In this document: positions 58,699 through 64,000 of the stretch, piece after piece
How positions within the stretch are numbered: the first letter of the stretch is position 1
Layout: each line of letters opens with the position of its first letter
Origin: Streptomyces pristinaespiralis
GTDB taxonomy: Bacteria > Actinomycetota > Actinomycetes > Streptomycetales > Streptomycetaceae
DNA length: 64,000 nucleotides
Direction: 5' to 3'
NCBI RefSeq assembly: GCF_001278075.1
Contig: NZ_CP011340.1
Coordinates: 1,798,001-1,862,000 of the forward strand
Notes under the pieces: generated by a model
What the model was told of the DNA's origin: nothing
Seen by the model: only the letters and a program-made list of their open reading frames with translations
Databases searched by the model: none
Made by a program: the position numbers and the translations under genes

Positions 58699-60702
58699 CT
58701 ACAGGCCGACCACGGTGACCTCGGTGGCCTTGACGCCGGTCCACACCGACTCCCCTTCGGCGAGGCCCAGTTCGGCCGCCGCCTGGGGGGTGATCTCGGC
58801 CACCAGGTCCGGCGCGTGCGGCGAGGTGACGAGGACGCGCAGCCGGCTGCCCACGGTGGTGATCTCGCGTACGGTGCCGGGCCAGACGTTACGGGGGCTG
58901 CCGCCGGGGCGTTCGCGGTGCACGGACACCGCCTCCGGGGCGATGATCGCGAGAACCTCCGCGCCCGGGGTCAGCGGGTCGGCCACCACGAGCCGTCCAC
59001 CGCCGCCCAGTTCGATGCCGCCCGCCACCGCCGTGCCGGGCCAGGCGTTGCGGCCGAGCATCCGTGCGACCCACGGGGAACGCGGATGGCGGGTGACCTC
59101 GGCGGGCGGCGCGTCCTGGACGGCGCGGCCGTCGTCGAGGACGAGTACCCGGTGGGCCAGCGACACGGCCTCCACCGGGTCGTGAGTGACGATCAGGCAC
59201 ACGCCGCCGAAGCTGTCGAGATGGCCGCGCAGGGTGTGGCGCACGTGGGCCCGGGTCGTCTGGTCGAGGGCGGCGAGCGGTTCGTCCAGCAGCAACAGCC
59301 GTGGCCGGGCGGCCAGGGCCCGGGCGAGGGCGACGCGCTGGGCCTGGCCGCCGGAGAGCTGGGAGGGCCTGCGGGCGGCGAGGTGGCCCACGCCGAGCCT
59401 TTCGAGCCATTCCTGCGCGCTGCGGCGGGCCTCCGTACGGGGGACGCCCCGGGCGCGCAGCCCGTACGCGGTGTTGCCGAGGGCGCTCAGGTGCGGGAAG
59501 AGTGCGCCGTCCTGGGGGACCCAGGCCACACCGCGACGGTGGGGCGGCAGGGCGGACACGTCGGAGTCACCGAGCCGCAGGGCGGCGTGGGCCCGGGGGG
59601 TCAGTCCGAGGAGGGCACGCAAGAGGGTCGTCTTGCCGGCTCCGTTGGGACCGACGACGGCGATGGTGGTGCCCGGCGCGGCGTCGAGCGTGAGCTCGTC
59701 GAAGCCGGTGACCTCCGCGTGCAGCGGCCAGCGCCCGTCCGCCGCCGGCGTCCCGGCGCGTGGGACCGGCGGGGCCGGCGGGGCCGGCGGGGGGACCGGG
59801 CCGGGTTCGTCCGGCCCGTCGACGGCGACGGGCGCGCGGCGGGCCGCGGCGGGCGGGGCCCCGCCCGTCCAGCGGCCGCGCAGGGCGATCAGCACCGCCA
59901 GGGCGATGACCAGCAGCAGGAGCGACAGCGAGGTGGCCGCGTCCGGTTCTTCCTGGAGCAGCAGATACACCTGAAGGGGCAGCGTCTGCGTCGTGCCCGG
60001 CAGGTTCCCGGCGAAGGTGATCGTCGCACCGAATTCGCCGAGCGCGCGCGCCCAGGTCAGTGCCGCTCCGGCGACGAGCCCGGGGGCGACCATCGGCAGC
60101 GTGACGGTGAGGAAGACCCGCAGCGGCGAGGCGCCGAGCGAGGCGGCGGTCTCCTCGTAGCCCGGACGCAGACCGCCCAGGGCGCCCTCGAGGCTGATGA
60201 CGAGGAACGGCATGGCCACGAAGGTCGCGGCGAGGACGGCGCCGGAGGTGTGGAACGGCAGGGTGACGCCGAAGGTGTCCTCCAGCCACGGGCCCAGCAG
60301 TCCGCGCCGGCCGAAGGCGAGCAGCAGCGCCACTCCCCCGACGGTGGGCGGCAGCACCATGGGCAGCAGGACGAGGGAGCGTACGAGCGTCTTGCCCGGG
60401 AAGTCGGTCCGTGCCAGCACCCAGGCGAGCGGCACGCCGAGCAGCAGGGACAGTCCGAGCGCCCAGAAGGAGACGACGAGCGAAAGCCGCAGCGCCTCGG
60501 TGACGCCGGACCTGGTCAAATGGCCGCCGACGTCGCTCCAGGCGGTCCGGCCGAGGATGCCGGCCAGGGGCAGCAGGAGGAACGCGACGGCGAGCAGCGC
60601 GGGCACGGCCAGGACCACCGGCGTCCGGACGCCGGGTCCCCCGCCGGACCGCTCCGGCCTGCGGGGGCTGCGGGGCGGAGGCGTGTCGCGTAGGCGCTTC
60701 AT
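58699..60702 (-). CDS. molybdate ABC transporter permease-ATPase fusion (ModB-ModC), 667 aa
   Basis: Residues 25-285 form a ModB-type permease with about six membrane helices and the E-A-A-type loop E-E-T-A-A-S-L-G-A-S-P-L-R-V near 188. A Pro-rich linker (about 290-335) leads to the ATPase: Walker A G-P-N-G-A-G-K-T-T near 365, signature L-S-G-G-Q-A-Q-R near 465, Walker B L-L-L-L-D-E-P near 485. A C-terminal molybdate-type TOBE/Mop region follows (about 595-665). In most bacteria these are two proteins. ATG has AGGA upstream. modA lies 50 bases upstream. Confidence 0.93.
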   Translation of the reverse strand: MKRLRDTPPPRSPRRPERSGGGPGVRTPVVLAVPALLAVAFLLLPLAGILGRTAWSDVGGHLTRSGVTEALRLSLVVSFWALGLSLLLGVPLAWVLARTDFPGKTLVRSLVLLPMVLPPTVGGVALLLAFGRRGLLGPWLEDTFGVTLPFHTSGAVLAATFVAMPFLVISLEGALGGLRPGYEETAASLGASPLRVFLTVTLPMVAPGLVAGAALTWARALGEFGATITFAGNLPGTTQTLPLQVYLLLQEEPDAATSLSLLLLVIALAVLIALRGRWTGGAPPAAARRAPVAVDGPDEPGPVPPPAPPAPPVPRAGTPAADGRWPLHAEVTGFDELTLDAAPGTTIAVVGPNGAGKTTLLRALLGLTPRAHAALRLGDSDVSALPPHRRGVAWVPQDGALFPHLSALGNTAYGLRARGVPRTEARRSAQEWLERLGVGHLAARRPSQLSGGQAQRVALARALAARPRLLLLDEPLAALDQTTRAHVRHTLRGHLDSFGGVCLIVTHDPVEAVSLAHRVLVLDDGRAVQDAPPAEVTRHPRSPWVARMLGRNAWPGTAVAGGIELGGGGRLVVADPLTPGAEVLAIIAPEAVSVHRERPGGSPRNVWPGTVREITTVGSRLRVLVTSPHAPDLVAEITPQAAAELGLAEGESVWTGVKATEVTVVGL

Positions 60703-60752
60703 GGTGCGTCCTGGGGGCTCGGGCGGAGAGAGGGCGGCTGCGGGGCGGGCGG

Positions 60753-61562
60753 CTACGGCTGCTGGAAGCCCGCGTCCCGGAGGATCTTCCGCGCCTCGGG
60801 GCCGGTCAGCCAGGTCACGAACGCCTCGGCCGCGTCGGCGTGCTCCGACGACTTCAGCGTCGCGGCCGGATAGGAGGCGACGGCGTTGCGGCTGTCGGGG
60901 ATGTCGACGGCGTCGACCCTGTCCGCGGCGACTGCGGCGTCCGTGCGGTAGACGATGCCGGCGTCGGCCTCGCCCATCTCGACCTTGCTGAGCACGGCCC
61001 GGACGTTCGGCTCCTCGGACACCGGCCGCACCTCCACGTGCTCGGCCCGGAGGAGCTGCCTGCTGTAGCGGCCGACGGGGACCCCGGGCGCGGCGAGCAC
61101 GACCCTGAGCCCGGTTGCGGCGAGGTCCTCGAGCGAACCGATCTTGTGGGGATTGCCCTTGCCGGTGGCGATGACGAGCCGGTTCTTCGCGATGACGACC
61201 GGGGAGCCGGTCTCTCCGGCGAGGCCGTCCATGGTCCGGCTGTCGGCGGTGACCAGGGCGTCGGCGGGAGCCCCCTGCCTGACCTGCGCGGCGAGTTCCT
61301 GCGAGCCGGCGAAGGAGAAGGCGATCTCGGTCCCGGGGTGCGACTTCTCGTAGGCGTCGCCCGCCGTCTCGAAGACGTCGGTGAGCGAGGACGCGGCGAG
61401 CACGGTCAGGCGGGCCCCGGACGGTTCGCCGGAAGCAGTGCCGCCGCTCCCGGTGCCGCAGGCGGCGAGCGGGGCGAGCAGGGCGGCCGTCAGGACCGCG
61501 GCCGCGGCGCGGCGCCGCCCGGGAGCGGGTGAGCGGCGGCGTCCGCCGGGGGTGGGGAACAC
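60753..61562 (-). CDS. modA: molybdate-binding lipoprotein, 269 aa
   Basis: The periplasm-equivalent binding protein of the transporter, lipid-anchored by the lipobox L-A-A-C (Cys35). [13 protein letters not shown] near residue 53 is the hallmark oxyanion-binding strand, and Ser-Ser contact molybdate. [10 protein letters not shown] near 85, A-D-A-L-V-T-A-D near 101 and A-G-I-V-Y-R-T-D-A near 200 complete the family pattern. The start is GTG with GAGGAG 5 bases upstream. Molybdate uptake serves xanthine dehydrogenase, nitrate reductase and others. Confidence 0.95.
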   Translation of the reverse strand: MFPTPGGRRRSPAPGRRRAAAAVLTAALLAPLAACGTGSGGTASGEPSGARLTVLAASSLTDVFETAGDAYEKSHPGTEIAFSFAGSQELAAQVRQGAPADALVTADSRTMDGLAGETGSPVVIAKNRLVIATGKGNPHKIGSLEDLAATGLRVVLAAPGVPVGRYSRQLLRAEHVEVRPVSEEPNVRAVLSKVEMGEADAGIVYRTDAAVAADRVDAVDIPDSRNAVASYPAATLKSSEHADAAEAFVTWLTGPEARKILRDAGFQQP

Positions 61563-61626
61563 GGGACGGGACTCCTCTGTGCTGCGTGCGGCGCGCCCCG
61601 GACGGTTCCGCCTCGGGCGGGCCGGT

Positions 61627-62022
61627 TCACGCGCGGTCGATGTGCACGTTCGTGGACTTCACCCGGGCGGTTGCCTGCATGCCGACCTCGAGCCCGAGTT
61701 CCTCGACGGCTTCGCGGGTCAGCAGGGACACCAGACGGTGGGGCCCGGCCTGGATCTCGACCTGTGCCGCGACATCGCCGAGCTTGACGGCGGTGACGAT
61801 GCCGGGGAACGCGTTGCGTGCCGAGGTGTAGGAGGTCTCCTCGTCGCCGACGCCGCCCTGGGCGACCTCGACGGAGAACGCGGCCAGGTCCCGGCCGTCG
61901 ATGAGGCGCCGCCCGCTGTCGTCGCGATGGGTCGCGACCCGTCCGGCGTCGGCCCATCGCCGCGCCGTGTCGGCGCTGACGCCGAGCAGCCGCGCGGCCT
62001 GACCGATGGTGTAGGACTGCAT
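61627..62022 (-). CDS. Mop/TOBE-domain molybdate-binding HTH protein, 131 aa
   Basis: Residues 1-50 form a MerR/excisionase-like winged HTH ([25 protein letters not shown]). Residues 65-131 are a Mop domain ([18 protein letters not shown], and [15 protein letters not shown]), as in ModE and molbindins. It is therefore expected to sense molybdate and regulate the mod genes, or store molybdate. ATG 62022 was chosen; a GTG 9 bases upstream is possible. It is first in the mod transcription unit, 64 bases before modA. Confidence 0.9.
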   Translation of the reverse strand: MQSYTIGQAARLLGVSADTARRWADAGRVATHRDDSGRRLIDGRDLAAFSVEVAQGGVGDEETSYTSARNAFPGIVTAVKLGDVAAQVEIQAGPHRLVSLLTREAVEELGLEVGMQATARVKSTNVHIDRA

Positions 62023-62065
62023 ATGCGCCACGATAGGCGCTCAGAGCTTGCAGGTACAGCCTGTT

Positions 62066-62085
62066 CTGCCATTCCTCGCTGGCAG
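62066..62085 (-). promoter_or_regulatory. inverted repeat upstream of the mod genes
   Basis: CTGCCA-N8-TGGCAG at 62066-62085, about 45 bases before the regulator start. It may be an operator for the Mop/HTH protein. The -10/-35 elements are not clear. Confidence 0.4.
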
Positions 62086-62140
62086 ATGCGACCGTGCCGG
62101 ACGATGCCACGAGTTCGGCGTGGGCGTCCCGCGAGCCGCC

Positions 62141-63292
62141 CTACGCCACCGAACCGATCCGCCCGGTGGGCGCGTCGGGGCCGTCGTGGTGGATGGGGGT
62201 GTGCGCGCCGGTCAGGGACACACCGGTGCCGCCGCGGCGGTTCGCCACGATCTCCGCGCCGATGGACAGCGCGGTCTCCTCCGGCGTACGGGCGCCGAGG
62301 TCCAGGCCGATCGGTGAGCGCAGCCGGGCGAGTTCGAGGTCCGAGAGGCCGACGTCGCGCAGCCGCCTGTTGCGGTCCTCGTGGGTGCGGCGGGAGCCCA
62401 TGGCGCCCACGTAGGCGACCGGCAGCCGCAGGGCGAGCTCGAGCAGGGGCACGTCGAACTTGGCGTCGTGGGTCAGGACGCACAGCACCGTACGGCCGTC
62501 GACCTCGGTCGACTCCAGGTAGCGGTGCGGCCACTCGACGACGACCTCGTCCGCCTCCTTGAAGCGGCTCGCGGTCGCGAAGACGGGCCGCGCGTCGCAG
62601 ACGGTGACGTGGTAGCCGAGGAACTTGCCGACGCGCACCAGGGCTGCGGCGAAGTCGATGGCGCCGAAGACGATCATCCTCGGTGCGGGGACGCTCGACT
62701 CGACGAGCAGCGTGAGCGGCCGGCCGCACCGGGAGCCGTCCTCACCGATGACGACGGTTCCGGTGCGGCCCGCGTCCAGCATGGCCCCGGCCTCGCGGGC
62801 CGCCGTGCGGTCGAGTTCGCGATGGCCGCCGAGGGTCCCGTCGTACGTGCCGTCGGGCCGTACCAGCAGGGCGCGGCCCGCGAGGCCGGCGGGTCCGTCC
62901 GTGATCCGCGCGACCGCCGCCGCCTCCCCACGGGCGGCGGTGGCCAGCGCGGCCGCGAACACCCGCCTGGCGGGCGCGTCCGCGGGGACCGGAGTGACGA
63001 GGATGTCGATGACGCCGCCGCAGGTCAGGCCGACCGCGAAGGCGTCCTCGTCGCTGTAGCCGAACCGCTCGAGGACGCTTTCGCCGTCCTCGAGGGCCCG
63101 CCGGCACAGCTCGTACACGGCGCCCTCCACGCACCCTCCGGAGACCGAGCCGATCGCCGTGCCCTCGCTGTCGACGGCGAGCGCGGCGCCCGGCTGCCTG
63201 GGCGCGCTGCCGCCGACGGCCACGACGGTGGCGACGGCGAAACCGCGGCCCTGCTCGACCCACCGGTGCAGCTCTTCGGCGATGTCCAGCAT
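62141..63292 (-). CDS. xdhC: XdhC/CoxI family molybdenum-cofactor maturation protein, 383 aa
   Basis: A chaperone-type protein that binds molybdenum cofactor and sulfurates or inserts it into xanthine dehydrogenase-type enzymes. The N-terminal XdhC domain has V-A-T-V-V-A-V-G-G-S-A-P-R-Q-P-G-A near residue 20-36, G-S-V-S-G-G-C-V-E-G-A-V near 49-60, and a conserved Cys (G-L-T-C-G-G-V-I-D-I-L-V) near 90. The C-terminal Rossmann domain has V-F-G-A-I-D-F-A-A near 208. E-D-R-N-R-R-L and G-L-D-L-G-A-R-T-P-E-E-T-A lie near the end. GAAGGAG precedes the ATG. Confidence 0.93.
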   Translation of the reverse strand: MLDIAEELHRWVEQGRGFAVATVVAVGGSAPRQPGAALAVDSEGTAIGSVSGGCVEGAVYELCRRALEDGESVLERFGYSDEDAFAVGLTCGGVIDILVTPVPADAPARRVFAAALATAARGEAAAVARITDGPAGLAGRALLVRPDGTYDGTLGGHRELDRTAAREAGAMLDAGRTGTVVIGEDGSRCGRPLTLLVESSVPAPRMIVFGAIDFAAALVRVGKFLGYHVTVCDARPVFATASRFKEADEVVVEWPHRYLESTEVDGRTVLCVLTHDAKFDVPLLELALRLPVAYVGAMGSRRTHEDRNRRLRDVGLSDLELARLRSPIGLDLGARTPEETALSIGAEIVANRRGGTGVSLTGAHTPIHHDGPDAPTGRIGSVA

Positions 63293-63328
63293 GTCGGTCT
63301 CCTTCGGGTGTTCTGCGGTGACGGGCGG

Positions 63329-64000
63329 TTACTTGACCCCGAGCCAGCCCTCGATGGGGTGCAGCGCGAAGTAGGCGAGGAAGACGACGGCCAGGACCCA
63401 CATCAGCCAGCCCACCTCGCGTGCCCGGCCCTGGACGGCCTTGATCAGCACATGGGCGATGACTCCGGCCGCGATGCCCGCGGTGATGGAGTACGTGAAC
63501 GGCATCAGCACCGTGGTCAGGAAGACGGGGATCGAGGTCGCGGAGTCGTTCCAGTCGATGTGCTTGGCGTTGGTCATCATCATCGAGCCGATGACGACGA
63601 GCGCGGCGGCCGCGACCTGGGTCGGGATGACCTGGGCGAGCGGCGTGAAGAACAGGCACAGCGTGAACGCGAGACCTGTGACGACACTGGCGAGTCCGGT
63701 GCGCGCGCCGTCGCCGACGCCGGCGGTGGACTCGACGAAGACGGTCTGGCCGGAGGCGCCCGCGACACCGCCGATCGCGCCGCCCGCGCCGTCGATGGCG
63801 AGGGCCCGGTTGAGGCCCGGCATCTTGCCCTTGTCGTCGGCGAGACCCGCCTGCTGGCCGATGCCGATGATCGTTCCCATGGCGTCGAAGAAGCCGGCCA
63901 GCACCAGGGTGAAGACGATGACGCCGACGGTGATGCCGCCGACGCTGCCCATACCGTCGAAGGAGACGGCGCCGAACAGCCCGAAGTCGGGGCTGGAGAC
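63329..64000 (-). CDS. AzgA-type adenine/guanine/hypoxanthine permease, C-terminal 223 residues (cut by window edge)
   Basis: The frame is open at the right edge, so the N terminus is missing. Marks of the AzgA branch of NCS2 are F-F-D-A-M-G-T-I-I-G-I-G-Q-Q-A-G-L near the start, G-A-S-G-Q-T-V-F-V-E-S-T-A-G-V-G-D-G-A-R-T-G near residue 80, and I-P-V-F-L-T-T-V-L-M-P-F-T-Y-S-I-T-A-G-I-A near 160. Membrane segments alternate with short loops up to the end. It is 36 bases upstream of xdhC, so they are probably co-transcribed, coupling purine uptake with XDH maturation. Confidence 0.93.
   Translation of the reverse strand, partial: VSSPDFGLFGAVSFDGMGSVGGITVGVIVFTLVLAGFFDAMGTIIGIGQQAGLADDKGKMPGLNRALAIDGAGGAIGGVAGASGQTVFVESTAGVGDGARTGLASVVTGLAFTLCLFFTPLAQVIPTQVAAAALVVIGSMMMTNAKHIDWNDSATSIPVFLTTVLMPFTYSITAGIAAGVIAHVLIKAVQGRAREVGWLMWVLAVVFLAYFALHPIEGWLGVK

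Overview
The window is high-GC actinobacterial chromosome and looks like Streptomyces. The evidence is very strong G/C bias at third codon positions, frequent GTG and TTG starts, a single complete mce locus with two YrbE permeases and an MceG ATPase, ECF sigma factors, many secreted hydrolases, and families of GC-rich hairpin repeats between genes. I saw no rRNA, tRNA, CRISPR array, insertion sequence, prophage or replication origin.

Layout. 0-2.2 kb: two SMI1/KNR4-type genes (one cut by the window edge), a small secreted or membrane protein and a possible gene remnant. 2.2-11.8 kb: assorted metabolic genes and secreted hydrolases (flavodoxin-fold oxidoreductase, ATP-grasp enzyme, a 715-aa unknown, TIGR03086 protein, DEDDh exonuclease, GH46 chitosanase, endonuclease I, quinone-oxidoreductase-type dehydrogenase, GH25 muramidase). 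11.8-18.3 kb, minus strand: purine catabolism, with two NCS2 permeases, an 8-oxoguanine-deaminase-type amidohydrolase, urate oxidase, 5-hydroxyisourate hydrolase and OHCU decarboxylase. 18.5-22.3 kb: a hexapeptide-repeat secreted protein, an HTH regulator/thiamine-binding pair, a lytic transglycosylase and a membrane-tethered ECF-like sigma factor. 22.8-34 kb: an eleven-gene mce operon with start/stop overlaps at most junctions and a U-tract terminator. 34.1-40.9 kb: glyoxylate-to-glycerate genes (hyi, glxR, gcl) around a catalase gene and a YdeI-type gene. 41-50 kb: an Mrr-like zinc-ribbon protein, an F420-linked reductase, two acyl-CoA synthetases opposite a LuxR-type regulator, an AlkZ-like winged-helix protein and a PPK2. 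49.8-58.6 kb: a histidinol-phosphate-type aminotransferase with a long disordered tail, two tandem paralogous secreted repeat proteins, small hypotheticals, and a sigma factor with its membrane partner. 58.7-64 kb: molybdate import (a ModB-ModC fusion and ModA), a Mop/HTH regulator, XdhC, and an AzgA-type purine permease cut by the right edge.

Many of these genes form one theme. Purine permeases, molybdate uptake and XdhC support xanthine dehydrogenase (not in the window). Urate oxidase, uraH and uraD make allantoin. Hyi, GlxR and Gcl use the glyoxylate released when allantoin is degraded. Catalase removes the H2O2 made by urate oxidase. Two regulatory patterns are visible by eye. A 21-bp motif containing CAACA-N3-TGTTG, identical at 20 of 21 positions, overlaps the likely -35 boxes of uraD and katA. 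A pair of TTCCG-N5-CGGAA-like sites exactly 21 bp apart sits just downstream of the likely -10 boxes of both hyi and gcl. All functions are inferred from sequence pattern only; no database search was run.
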